This document shows, piece after piece, positions 1 through 7,223 of a stretch of DNA of 11,445 nucleotides. Source of the stretch: Streptococcus mitis (GTDB lineage: Bacteria > Bacillota > Bacilli > Lactobacillales > Streptococcaceae); assembly GCA_001914195.1 (NCBI GenBank), contig MKYF01000049.1, positions 1-11,445 of the forward strand, in the 5' to 3' direction. Both the position numbers and the translations under genes were made by a program. The notes under the pieces were generated by a model that saw only the letters and a program-made list of their open reading frames with translations, did no database searches and was not told the DNA's origin. Each line of letters starts with the position of its first letter. The first letter of the stretch is position 1.

Positions 1-41
1 TCATTATAGGTTATATGGGACTTTTTTTCTACACAAAAATA

Positions 42-91
42 GGCTCCATAATATCCATAGGGGATTTACCCACTACAAATATTATAGAGCC
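42..91 (-). terminator. Strong hairpin terminator behind the recombinase gene, possibly an IS end
   Basis: Read on the minus strand, arms starting GGCTCTATAATAT and ending ATATTATGGAGCC form a stem of about 22 bp around a short loop, with an A-run before it and TATTTTT after it. Four of the pairs are G-U when read as minus-strand RNA and would be A-C mismatches in plus-strand RNA, so it works as the 3' end of the leftward recombinase transcript. The recombinase stop codon lies inside the stem. The arms also look like the terminal repeat of a streptococcal ISL3-type insertion sequence. That resemblance is from memory and uncertain. Confidence 0.75.
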
Positions 92-1770
92 CTTTTTTCA
101 TTGTTTAATTTCCCGATAAAATTATAGTAAATGTCAATCTGAATAATACGATTGCGTTTCGTGCCAGTTGGTTTATGAATTACAATCTTGTTAATCAGTT
201 CATTCACTATTTCAACGGTTAATTCTGGTAGCTCTGTATATTTCAAAATTCTCGTCATAAACTTGGAGATATTAAGGTTATCTTCTTGTTGTTTGGCGAG
301 TTTTTCGGTTAAGTCAGAAATGGAAGTTTGAAGTTGTTTCTGTTCTTCTTCATAGCTCTGACTTAGTTTCACAAAGCGTTCATCTGAAATTTTACCAAGT
401 AGATTATCTTCATAAAGCTTCTGAATAATATTGTCAATCTCTTTAGAGCGGTGCTCATCCTTTTGGAGTTGCTGGCGCTGACGTTTATTGTCCTTATTAA
501 ATTGAGCTTGGCTTTGCTGTTCTAGCTTCTTCAAAAAGGCTTCTTGGTCAAAGTGGGCTTTCTGAATGGTTTGGCGGAGCTTGCCACTTACAATCTCAAT
601 CAGGGCGGATTTTTGAATGTAGTGTGGATTTTCGCAACCATCAATCGGCTTACGGTAACCAGAACACTTATAATGGTCATGATTAAGTCCATTTTTCTCT
701 TGTGGGCAAAAATAATGCTTTCGCCCACAAGTTCCACAAAAGACTAATCCTGCAAACAAGTTTTCGTGACCAGACCGATTTTTATACCGTTGATTAGACC
801 GCTTATGACTCCTCATATTCTGAACAATATCAAAAGTTTCTTGGTCAATTATCGCTTCATGAGTATTTTTGAAAATTAACCAACCTTCCTTCGGATTATC
901 CACCTTACGCTTATCTTTGTAAGACTTTGTCCGTGTTCGAAGATTGACCGTATGCCCTAGATATTCTTCACGTCCTAAGATAGCGCTTAGGGTTTCTCGC
1001 GTCCAAAAATAAGGCAAAGTTTCCACATTTGGGCTGGAAGAAATAGACTTCAAACCAATTTCTATTCGATGGCGGTCTGGTTTAAAAATTTTGTCATTTT
1101 CTAACCCTTTCGCAATCTCCGAAAGGCTTTTTCCGCTTTTCGCTTCTTGAAAAATCTGCTTCACAACTTCACTAGCAACTGGGTCAATAATCCAATTTTT
1201 AGGGTTGTTTGAATCTTTGAGATAGCCGTAAGGTGGGTTAGTAGTCACTCGCTCACCAGCTTTGGCTTTAGCTTGAACTACCGCCCGAATCTTCTTGCTG
1301 GTATCTGCCGCATACATTTCATCCATTAGACTCTTGATTGGCAAGAAAATTGAGTTAGTTTCATTAGGTTTATTCGAATCTACGCCATCATTTAGGGCGA
1401 TAAAGCGAACATCAAAGCTAGGAAAAGTGATTTCCGTTAGTTGACCAACCTTGATATAAGACCGACCTAAACGGCTTAAATCCTTTACAAGAAAGTTTGA
1501 AACTTGCCGATTTTCCACCAATCTAAGTGCTTCTGAAATAGCTGGACGGTCAAAATTTGTGCCACTGAAACCATCATCAACGAAAAGAACTGGATTTGGC
1601 AGTTTTTCTCTCGCTACTACATCAAGAAGAATATTCTTCTGATTGGTAATTGAGTTACTATCTCCGTCCAGTCCATCATCTTGACTTAAGCGACAATATA
1701 CCACCGTAATATCTGAAAGGTTCGAAGTATCTACTTGTCTATAATCTGAAATTGTCAAAGTTCTGTTCAT
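82..1770 (-). CDS. Large serine recombinase, TnpX/TndX type (element excision and integration)
   Basis: Site-specific recombinase of 562 aa that would cut and rejoin the ends of the mobile element. The N-terminal resolvase-type domain (about 21-165) has VVYCRLSQDDG with the expected nucleophile Ser29 and Arg27, and KDLSRLGRSY with Asp97, Arg100 and Arg103. The recombinase domain (about 175-320) contains PPYGY at 179-183. A zinc ribbon follows with Cys345, Cys348, Cys369 and Cys379, then a coiled coil (about 405-495) and a DUF4368-like C-terminus ending IYYNFIGKL. The length is close to TndX of Tn5397 (about 530 aa) and shorter than TnpX of Tn4451 (about 700 aa). The ATG has AAGGAG eight bases upstream. 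An upstream CTCC can pair with that GGAG across AAAA, a possible brake on translation. The last codons run into the hairpin at 42-91. Confidence 0.95.
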   Translation of the reverse strand: MNRTLTISDYRQVDTSNLSDITVVYCRLSQDDGLDGDSNSITNQKNILLDVVAREKLPNPVLFVDDGFSGTNFDRPAISEALRLVENRQVSNFLVKDLSRLGRSYIKVGQLTEITFPSFDVRFIALNDGVDSNKPNETNSIFLPIKSLMDEMYAADTSKKIRAVVQAKAKAGERVTTNPPYGYLKDSNNPKNWIIDPVASEVVKQIFQEAKSGKSLSEIAKGLENDKIFKPDRHRIEIGLKSISSSPNVETLPYFWTRETLSAILGREEYLGHTVNLRTRTKSYKDKRKVDNPKEGWLIFKNTHEAIIDQETFDIVQNMRSHKRSNQRYKNRSGHENLFAGLVFCGTCGRKHYFCPQEKNGLNHDHYKCSGYRKPIDGCENPHYIQKSALIEIVSGKLRQTIQKAHFDQEAFLKKLEQQSQAQFNKDNKRQRQQLQKDEHRSKEIDNIIQKLYEDNLLGKISDERFVKLSQSYEEEQKQLQTSISDLTEKLAKQQEDNLNISKFMTRILKYTELPELTVEIVNELINKIVIHKPTGTKRNRIIQIDIYYNFIGKLNNEKRAL

Positions 1771-1810
1771 GTGTTTTTCTCCTTTTGGAGTTCACACACC
1801 TTATACTTCT

Positions 1811-1819
1811 ATTATACCA
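1811..1819 (-). promoter_or_regulatory. Extended -10 promoter for the recombinase gene
   Basis: The minus strand reads TGGTATAAT, a perfect -10 with the TGN extension, about 41 bases ahead of the recombinase ATG. No good -35 is visible at 17 bp, which extended -10 promoters tolerate. It lies between the TnpW stop and the recombinase start, so the recombinase can be expressed apart from the upstream operon. Confidence 0.6.
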
Positions 1820-1831
1820 TTTTTGCTACTG

Positions 1832-1999
1832 TTAAAGTAGTGATTTATCGCTTAAAATCAACCTTTCTAGGACATTTTCAAGATTGCGATTTCCAGTAAA
1901 ATGGTGACGGATTAAGTAAGTCGTTCGACCAATTCGACAAATTTCATCAGCGGTGCGTGAAGCCTGTTTTGAGTCTCTATCTTGATTCTTCTGGTTCAT
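1832..1999 (-). CDS. TnpW-family transposon-encoded small protein
   Basis: A 55-aa protein starting MNQKNQDRDSKQASR. The central part, RIGRTTYLIRHHFTGN, followed by NLENVLERLIL, matches the short IGxTTYxV...LxxLIL pattern of TnpW-family proteins (PF14202 as I recall it), found in Tn4451-like transposons and related elements. Its function is not established. The start is supported by AGGGAGG seven bases before the ATG. The gene overlaps the end of the replication-relaxation gene by 23 bp in another frame, so the two are translationally linked. It stops 61 bp ahead of the recombinase. The family assignment rests on the motif and on position beside a TnpX-type recombinase. Confidence 0.8.
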   Translation of the reverse strand: MNQKNQDRDSKQASRTADEICRIGRTTYLIRHHFTGNRNLENVLERLILSDKSLL

Positions 2000-2780
2000 T
2001 CAAAATTCCTCCCTTGATATAATCTGGGTATTCTTCAAGTGTTATTACAGTGAATAGTTCCCAAAAGTTATATAGTTCTTTTCGAATCGCTTTCGAAACC
2101 GCCAGTTTACGCTTATCATCTGGCACAACCCACAAAACATAGGGGAAAACTTCCTTTTGGCGCTGTTCAATACCTGAACGGTAGTATTCAATATATTTCT
2201 TACAAGTATTTACAACGCGCGCAAGACTTTCCGTGCTTCGGTCTATTTCCAGAAAATAATGGTCTTCGTAATCGTGACTAACTAACTCTAAATAAGTATC
2301 GGGCTTTAAAGTTCTGCCTATACCAGAAAGTTTTTGGTAGCTGCGCCAAGAGTTCGGCTCAAAGGAAAAAGTTTCAAGCGATAGCTTTTCTGAATCTCGA
2401 ACAGTTTCTAGTGTCTCAACAAAGATTTCCGTAATTGCTAAAGTATGTTCAACGTGGTGCTGAGTTGGCTCGTATTTATTTTTATAGCGCAAAACAACTG
2501 TTTCATCTTGGTTTTTAAGAAATTTTAGTCCCTGAAAAGTAATTTGCCAAACATAAGAAGCAGAGCCACGGCGTGCGCCACCAATTCGCCGTTTTAAGTG
2601 TGAAACTAATCCAGCTTTCTTCAGACTTTGAAGCGCAAAATTAGCACGGCGAATGGCGGTTTCAAGTCGAGCACTATCCGCAAAAAAGAGTCTGGCTAGT
2701 TGGTTGGTGGTCGCAAATCTTGCTTGACTCAAAAAGTAAAGAATTTGCGTATCATTATCTATTTTGTAATTCCATTTCAT
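1977..2780 (-). CDS. Replication-relaxation family protein
   Basis: A 267-aa protein of the replication-relaxation (Replic_Relax) type, a family carried by plasmids and integrative elements and linked to replication or DNA processing for transfer. The N-terminal 65 residues form a winged-helix-like DNA-binding domain (QILYFLSQARFATTNQLAR, then ALQSLKKAGLVSHLKRR). The middle has the conserved HHVEHTLAITEIF (108-120). The C-terminal half has KPDTYLEL (Pro160-Asp161) and EIDRSTES (Glu178, Asp180) followed by KKYIEYY, a layout like a PD-(D/E)xK nuclease core; this last point is my inference. The ATG has GGAG about 10 bases upstream. It lies between the coupling ATPase and TnpW, which suggests it binds or nicks the element's transfer or replication origin. 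Confidence 0.85.
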   Translation of the reverse strand: MKWNYKIDNDTQILYFLSQARFATTNQLARLFFADSARLETAIRRANFALQSLKKAGLVSHLKRRIGGARRGSASYVWQITFQGLKFLKNQDETVVLRYKNKYEPTQHHVEHTLAITEIFVETLETVRDSEKLSLETFSFEPNSWRSYQKLSGIGRTLKPDTYLELVSHDYEDHYFLEIDRSTESLARVVNTCKKYIEYYRSGIEQRQKEVFPYVLWVVPDDKRKLAVSKAIRKELYNFWELFTVITLEEYPDYIKGGILNEPEESR

Positions 2781-2813
2781 CTGTTTTGTTCTCCATTAAA
2801 ATTTAAAGGTGTG

Positions 2814-2841
2814 CTCCCGTAAAATGTGCTTAGTTACGGAG
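2814..2841. repeat. Imperfect inverted repeat between ATPase and replication-relaxation genes
   Basis: In the 92-bp gap the arms CTCCCGTAA and TTACGGAG pair with a one-base bulge across an 11-base spacer. No T-run follows on either strand, so it is not an ordinary terminator. It could be an mRNA structure, a binding site, or part of an origin of transfer. It sits directly ahead of the gene most likely to bind such a site. Confidence 0.4.
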
Positions 2842-2872
2842 TAAGTCGTGTGAGTAAAAATTCTGAAAACCT

Positions 2873-5092
2873 TTATTTGTCAGGAGTTGAAGAATTTTCT
2901 TCATCAACACGATTCGAAGAGCGATTGGAACGCTTTCTGCGTCCTAAATCTGTTAGCTGTTGTGGCGAATTGTTGTCTTTCGAAACAGTTTTTTCAAAAG
3001 TATAGTTTTCGAATTGGCTTTCAATTTCTGAAATATCTTGTCCGTATCGGCTCAAGCTATTCAAAAATGGCACACGACTATCTCTAATTTTTGGTTTAGG
3101 TGGGTAGGCTTTACCAATAATCCAACGATAGTTATTAGGTGAGATTTCTGTTCTGATATATACCCAAAATGGCGGTAAGCTGTAAAAATCTTCTTTATCA
3201 ACCTCCAGAGTATATTTTGCCATTTCGCGAGCTTCATCAAGATTTAAGCCAAAAACAATTTTATTCGCAACATTAGATTCAATTCCAGCTTTTAACTGGG
3301 GTGACATCTGTGCAAGATGCTGGAAGCCGATATTCCAGCCAACATTAAATTGGCGAGATTGCGAAAGTGCTTCATCTAAGTTAGAATTGGGGATTCCTAG
3401 GAAACTCGGTGTTTCATCAATATAGATAAAGACCGATTGGCGTTTACTTGGCTCAACCGAAGACTGGCGCAAAATTAACATCCAGAGCATTGAAGTGATG
3501 AGACTACCAATGAGTTTCGCAGATTCTGAACCGATTACCGATTTATTTAGTGGAATCAATACGATTTTTCGGCTTTTGAAGATTTCTGCAAGACTGAAAT
3601 TGGGATTAGTTTGTCCCAACATTGCCCGAAGTTGCGGACGAAGCAAAAACTGTCGGAATTTATTCAAAATGGGGTTTAATATCTGGTGACGTTGAGCTTC
3701 ACTGAGTAGCTCAAACCAGTTCCAGAAACTTTCCAGTCCGATTGGGTCTCTTAACTCTCTTAATAGTTTATTTCGAAAGGATTGATTAGTGAGTAAGCTC
3801 GGTAACATCACTAAAGAAGTATTTGGAATGCGCGCCAAAGTTAAAAAACTGTGTGATAGAATATCCAGCGAGTAAATTCCAAAATGTTCAGGATAAAGTC
3901 CTTTAAATAGCTCCAGTAGATAATCTGCAATAACTTCTGGCTCGATACCGTGTTTAGTGAGCTCGAAAGGGTTTATACCTACAATTCGCTTTGAAGTGGG
4001 TGAAATCACCACAATATCTTTATCTTGTTCAGTTGGTGTGCGCTCTAAGAGTTCATGAGTAAGTTGACCCTTAGCGTCTACTACAACCATACTGTGACTT
4101 TTCGACTGTATATCTGATAAAATCAAGTGACTCATAGCGGTGGTTTTACCGCAACCAGTTGAACCAAGAAAAACGGTGTGCTTTTTGCCAGCTTGTGTTG
4201 AAATTTGAATTGGTCTTGGTTGACTCTCAACCGTTTGCGCCAAACTTCGCTGATTTTTTCGGTTAATATTGTAGCCTAAAGGTGGCACTACTAATTTAGG
4301 GTGAACATTTGGCACACCTGCAATATTTTCTTCACCAATAGGTAAAAGCATGAAACAAGCTAAGTCTGAGACAGATAAACTATATGGAAAAGACCAGTAA
4401 GGTTGTGCTTGATTGAGTTTTTGGATAGCTAATGGTTTTAATTCAATGGTTGCATTTGATTCCATCATGCGAAAACTACTAAGTAGGCTAGTAAGAAATT
4501 CCTTTGTTCGCAAAATACTGCGAGATTGGACACCAAGACGAATTTCACACTTAAAAGTAGATTGGTTTATTTTTTGTTTCATCAGCTTTTTGGAATTTTC
4601 GGAAAGCTCAGGAATATTATTCGTAATCACCTGATACCATTTAGCGGATAAATTCGGCAAATCTTTGGGTTGTGGACGAGGTGGTGAACCTGCGCCAATA
4701 ACCAACTGAACAAGCACTGTTTCATCTGGCTGAAGTATTTTTGAAATTGCAAGGCTTGAACGTATCATATTTTCCACAGAGTCAGTTTTTAAAGCATAGT
4801 GAGATTCTTTAATGTTCACTAACCGCGCAATCGAAAGTTTTTCGCGTTTAGGAGCTCTTGAAAACTGAATAGCTCGATGTGATTGAATCAGCTGGTGAAT
4901 ATGACGTTTATCTTGTTCTTCCGTCCCCAGAAGATACTGCACACGGTTTTTAGTCATGCGAACTTCAAAAACAATGCTTTTACGTCGAGTTAGACCGACC
5001 AACTGACCAAGCAAATTTTTGACGTCTTCTTCAGAAAACGGACGTTGCCAACTCCATTCGCTCCAAGATAAGGCTTCGAACTTTCTTTTCAT
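2873..5092 (-). CDS. VirD4/TraG-like coupling ATPase (type IV DNA-transfer protein)
   Basis: A P-loop ATPase of 739 aa from this start (743 from an ATG at 5104). Such proteins link the processed DNA of a mobile element to a conjugation channel and pump it. In 743-aa numbering it has Walker A GSTGCGKTT (314-322), a strand VVVDAKGQ (341-348), Walker B SVFIYIDETPSF with Asp563-Glu564, and GFQHLAQMSPQL (593-604), matching the glutamine motif of TraG/TraD-type ATPases. The first 300 residues resemble no family I know, and no N-terminal membrane span is visible; the small membrane protein upstream may supply that anchor. I chose the ATG at 5092 because GGAGG, which follows the 5104 ATG directly, is ideally spaced for it. 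It begins two bases after the previous stop, so the genes are coupled. Confidence 0.9.
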   Translation of the reverse strand: MKRKFEALSWSEWSWQRPFSEEDVKNLLGQLVGLTRRKSIVFEVRMTKNRVQYLLGTEEQDKRHIHQLIQSHRAIQFSRAPKREKLSIARLVNIKESHYALKTDSVENMIRSSLAISKILQPDETVLVQLVIGAGSPPRPQPKDLPNLSAKWYQVITNNIPELSENSKKLMKQKINQSTFKCEIRLGVQSRSILRTKEFLTSLLSSFRMMESNATIELKPLAIQKLNQAQPYWSFPYSLSVSDLACFMLLPIGEENIAGVPNVHPKLVVPPLGYNINRKNQRSLAQTVESQPRPIQISTQAGKKHTVFLGSTGCGKTTAMSHLILSDIQSKSHSMVVVDAKGQLTHELLERTPTEQDKDIVVISPTSKRIVGINPFELTKHGIEPEVIADYLLELFKGLYPEHFGIYSLDILSHSFLTLARIPNTSLVMLPSLLTNQSFRNKLLRELRDPIGLESFWNWFELLSEAQRHQILNPILNKFRQFLLRPQLRAMLGQTNPNFSLAEIFKSRKIVLIPLNKSVIGSESAKLIGSLITSMLWMLILRQSSVEPSKRQSVFIYIDETPSFLGIPNSNLDEALSQSRQFNVGWNIGFQHLAQMSPQLKAGIESNVANKIVFGLNLDEAREMAKYTLEVDKEDFYSLPPFWVYIRTEISPNNYRWIIGKAYPPKPKIRDSRVPFLNSLSRYGQDISEIESQFENYTFEKTVSKDNNSPQQLTDLGRRKRSNRSSNRVDEENSSTPDK

Positions 5093-5094
5093 TT

Positions 5095-5262
5095 CTACCT
5101 CCATTCTTTAGATTTAATAATCCGAAAGGCGAACCAGACAATGAAAATAATCGCAGTCATCAAAACCAAGAACCACCAAACTTCCAGAATTAGTTTAACC
5201 GCCCAGTTGATAAGCCAAGCACAAGTAACAAATCCAAGAATATAGGCCATTAGTTTTTTCAT
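5095..5262 (-). CDS. Small two-span membrane protein next to the coupling ATPase
   Basis: A 55-aa protein starting MKKLMAYILGFV. Two hydrophobic stretches (about 4-18 and 23-46 in this numbering) and a basic C-terminus ending KSKEWR predict two membrane spans. The ATG at 5262 has AAGGAG seven bases upstream; the frame is open to an ATG at 5286 but that start has no ribosome binding site. Its last codons carry the GGAGG used by the ATPase. Many coupling ATPases carry two N-terminal membrane helices in the same chain. This one lacks them, so this protein may be its separate membrane partner; that is inference. I do not recognise a named family. Confidence 0.7.
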   Translation of the reverse strand: MKKLMAYILGFVTCAWLINWAVKLILEVWWFLVLMTAIIFIVWFAFRIIKSKEWR

Positions 5263-5285
5263 GGCTGGTCTCCTTTCTGTCTCCA

Positions 5286-5291
5286 TTTATA
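5286..5291 (-). promoter_or_regulatory. Possible -10 ahead of the membrane protein and ATPase
   Basis: The minus strand reads TTGTATAAAT about 24 bases before the ATG at 5262, with TTTAAC about 18 bp upstream as a weak -35. The 157-bp gap to the previous gene leaves room for a separate promoter. The match is modest. Confidence 0.35.
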
Positions 5292-5419
5292 CAAGAAAAT
5301 TGGTGAAAAGTTAAATTTCATTACCTTCAGTTTTTAGAGCGATTGGAATGAATTTTAAGCAATGAAACAGTAGTATATTTCAACATATTTTGACCATTTG
5401 TCTAGTCTAAACAATCCGT

Positions 5420-5620
5420 TTATTTTCTTGAAATTTTTCGCATTTCTGCTTTAGCAACCAGGAAAAGTTGATTGATTTCTTGCCGTTTTTCCAGAAATTC
5501 TGCCAGGGCAATTTCTTCTTCGCTACAGTGTTCTTCATTTGCTTGTTTTGGTTTTCCAAACCAATCCCAAAGAAATACAACAACAATGATAATTATAAAA
5601 GCTATAAAGTAATCCAGCAT
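5420..5620 (-). CDS. Small single-span membrane protein, unknown function
   Basis: A 66-aa protein starting MLDYFIAFIIIIVVVFLWDW. Residues 4-18 form one strongly hydrophobic span, followed by a charged, probably cytoplasmic tail predicted to be helical (EEEIALAEFLEKRQEINQLF...KAEMRK). The ATG is preceded by GAGGT, which overlaps the stop region of the upstream 86-aa gene; the two are 9 bp apart and clearly one operon. No named family recognised. The helix-plus-tail plan suits a small anchor or regulator in the mobilization module, but this is a guess from position only. Confidence 0.65.
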   Translation of the reverse strand: MLDYFIAFIIIIVVVFLWDWFGKPKQANEEHCSEEEIALAEFLEKRQEINQLFLVAKAEMRKISRK

Positions 5621-5629
5621 AAAGCTACC

Positions 5630-5890
5630 TCATTTCATCTTTTCAGTAGCGTAATAAGTGAACGCTTTTAGAATATAATCTGTATATGCTTTAGCTTCTG
5701 GCGTATTTTTGAGTATTTCAGTCTGAGTAAGCGCTAGGTTGCCCACTTTATATAAAATATCGCTAGCGAGAAGCTCCAAGGCTTGATTATCTGCCATCGA
5801 TTCGCTTAGTCTTTTAGCAACTTCTAACTGATAGGGGCTAACAAGTTGAGGAAGGTCTACTTTTGAGGTTGATTTTTGAATGTGGTTCAT
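5630..5890 (-). CDS. Unrecognised small helical protein, first gene of the leftward operon
   Basis: An 86-aa protein starting MNHIQKSTSKVDLPQL. It has no signal peptide or membrane span. It is predicted mostly helical (QLEVAKRLSESMADNQALELL, then ILYKVGNLALTQTEI, then KAYTDYILKAFTYYATEK) and mildly acidic. The ATG has GGAG eight bases upstream. As the first gene after the divergent control region it could be an accessory or regulatory protein of the element, but it has no visible helix-turn-helix. I do not recognise its family. Confidence 0.7.
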   Translation of the reverse strand: MNHIQKSTSKVDLPQLVSPYQLEVAKRLSESMADNQALELLASDILYKVGNLALTQTEILKNTPEAKAYTDYILKAFTYYATEKMK

Positions 5891-5960
5891 GAGATTTCTC
5901 CTTTATTCTTTGATGAAGTGTGTGTCACAGTTATTAGCCAATAAACAAACCCTCCTTTCT

Positions 5961-5988
5961 ATACCACGCCTGAGCTCAGGTGTGGTAT
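5961..5988. promoter_or_regulatory. 28-bp palindrome in the divergent control region
   Basis: Arms ATACCACGCCTGAG and CTCAGGTGTGGTAT are inverted copies with one mismatch in 14, meeting at GAGCTC. The right arm overlaps an extended -10 (TGGTATAAT) on the plus strand, so a protein bound here would cover that promoter. No T-run follows on either side, which argues against a terminator. A smaller perfect palindrome, GTTAGCTAAC, lies at 5995-6004. It reads best as an operator between the leftward operon and the 376-aa gene; an origin of transfer is the alternative. Confidence 0.6.
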
Positions 5989-5991
5989 AAT
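5983..5991 (+). promoter_or_regulatory. Extended -10 promoter toward the 376-aa gene
   Basis: TGGTATAAT is a perfect extended -10 with no recognisable -35. It overlaps the right arm of the 28-bp palindrome. A start about seven bases on would give a leader of roughly 40 nt before the TTG at 6040. Confidence 0.5.
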
Positions 5992-6014
5992 GTTGTTAGC
6001 TAACTGATGGTTCT

Positions 6015-6020
6015 ATTATA
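6015..6020 (-). promoter_or_regulatory. Possible -10 for the leftward operon
   Basis: The minus strand reads CTATAATAG, a perfect TATAAT, about 125 bases ahead of the 86-aa gene. No convincing -35 lies 16-19 bp upstream. The transcript would run through the palindrome at 5961-5988. Confidence 0.35.
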
Positions 6021-6039
6021 GCCCCACACAAAGGCTATT

Positions 6040-7170
6040 TTGTTCCATTTTAATGCCAAAAAAATGCCATTTGCAACGTCGCCTATGTTCACATTTTCGA
6101 AACTACTCTCTATTATCTTCAACCATTCCAAGTCCAAGAACTGGGCTGTGCCGAAAAAGGTTGCCGTAGGTATCACTAAGGCACTGTATGAGGATGCGTT
6201 GGGAAACATTGCCGATACCAGCTTTAACAAGCTTTATAGCGGAGCAAATCAAGGTCGAACTCTATATTATTTCATTAAAGACGATGAGATAAGGGGAAAT
6301 GTTGCAAGTTACTTGTTTACGGTAGAAAAACGCCTGAAAAACGAAAACTACCGTGAAAGCAAGTTTGAACTCCACGGCACGATTGAAGAAATTTACCAGC
6401 TTTTGGAAACTTCCGCTAACTTTCCCAAAGATATTTACAGTGGTCTGAAATACTCTTTCGAACAGCATTACCAAACTCGACCTTATCTCTTTTTGGCGGA
6501 ATGTCTCTATTACGCCCTTGCCAATGCTAAAGATAATCAGGTCAGCTACCATTCGCTGGAATTTCAAAAAGAGCAAGCAGTTTCGAATTTTCTGTTTGAA
6601 GACCTCGTCACAAACACCAGCGACCCCAACCCTCGAACGGTTCAAGCCCTTAATTTATTGAGCCAAGAAGATATCACACTTTTTCGAAAAATAGCACCGC
6701 TGACTTTTTATGACAATTCCTTTGATGAATTATCGGGTGAGTATGTCGAAGACCACCAGCTGATTTCGCACGAGGATTTTTTTGAGTTATATGAAACTTT
6801 TGGCGTCAAGGCGTTGGAGATTGCAAAGCTCCTTGAAGCTGGCTTGCTTTTGGGTGGTGGACGACATGAGGTTTTGGTGGAACAAGGCGAGTTGGCAGGC
6901 TTTCAAACCGATGAGAGAGTGCTGGTGTTTACCACTAAAGCCGAAGACTACGTTTTTAACTACCACGCCTTCCACCTAACCCAAACGGCGAAAACTTTGT
7001 TGGAATTATTGGAGACTGGATACAACCCAGAATTTTTGGTAAAGTTGGGTCAACATTTTCGAAAGGAATTATCAGAAACGCCTGTGCAGGTCGGCTTATA
7101 TGACGTGGAAGTGATTGACGAGCTGGAGAGTTTGAAGGGGTTTGGGGAGGTGAAAAATCTGTTAAAATAA
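6040..7170 (+). CDS. Unrecognised 376-aa protein, possibly DUF2806-like
   Basis: A soluble protein of up to 376 aa with no signal peptide or membrane span. The N-terminal half is helical (KNWAVPKKVAVGITKALYED, then DTSFNKLYSG...YYFIKD, then RPYLFLAECLYYAL). The second half begins FLFEDLVTNTSDPNPRTVQA, then LNLLSQEDITLFRKIAP, and ends HLTQTAKTLLELLE. That order resembles DUF2806/TIGR03899-type and Abi-alpha-like proteins, where a Leu-Ser-x-Glu-Asp helix follows a Pro-x-x-x-x-Thr turn; the match is from memory and weak. The start is uncertain. TTG at 6040 has AAAGG upstream; ATGs at 6064 and 6085 have no ribosome binding site. Arg codon CGA is frequent. It runs opposite to the mobilization operon, and a structured RNA follows 53 bp on. 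A cargo or defence role is possible but unproven. Confidence 0.75.
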   Translation: MFHFNAKKMPFATSPMFTFSKLLSIIFNHSKSKNWAVPKKVAVGITKALYEDALGNIADTSFNKLYSGANQGRTLYYFIKDDEIRGNVASYLFTVEKRLKNENYRESKFELHGTIEEIYQLLETSANFPKDIYSGLKYSFEQHYQTRPYLFLAECLYYALANAKDNQVSYHSLEFQKEQAVSNFLFEDLVTNTSDPNPRTVQALNLLSQEDITLFRKIAPLTFYDNSFDELSGEYVEDHQLISHEDFFELYETFGVKALEIAKLLEAGLLLGGGRHEVLVEQGELAGFQTDERVLVFTTKAEDYVFNYHAFHLTQTAKTLLELLETGYNPEFLVKLGQHFRKELSETPVQVGLYDVEVIDELESLKGFGEVKNLLK

Positions 7171-7188
7171 AGAAAATTCAGAAAATTA

Positions 7189-7217
7189 TTGACAAAATAG
7201 AACTTTTGGTGTATAAT
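7189..7217 (+). promoter_or_regulatory. Consensus sigma-70-type promoter for a small RNA
   Basis: TTGACA at 7189-7194 and TATAAT at 7212-7217 are separated by exactly 17 bp, a perfect match to the vegetative promoter consensus. It lies just after the 376-aa gene and points into DNA with no open frame, so its product is most likely RNA. Confidence 0.85.
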
Positions 7218-7223
7218 GTAAAA

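Noticed and set aside
2887..4634. Several 60-75-aa plus-strand frames inside the ATPase gene
   Set aside because: Antisense to a clear P-loop ATPase and without start signals.
6262..6645. 127-aa minus-strand frame
   Set aside because: Lies wholly inside the 376-aa gene on the other strand, with no ribosome binding site; a shadow frame.
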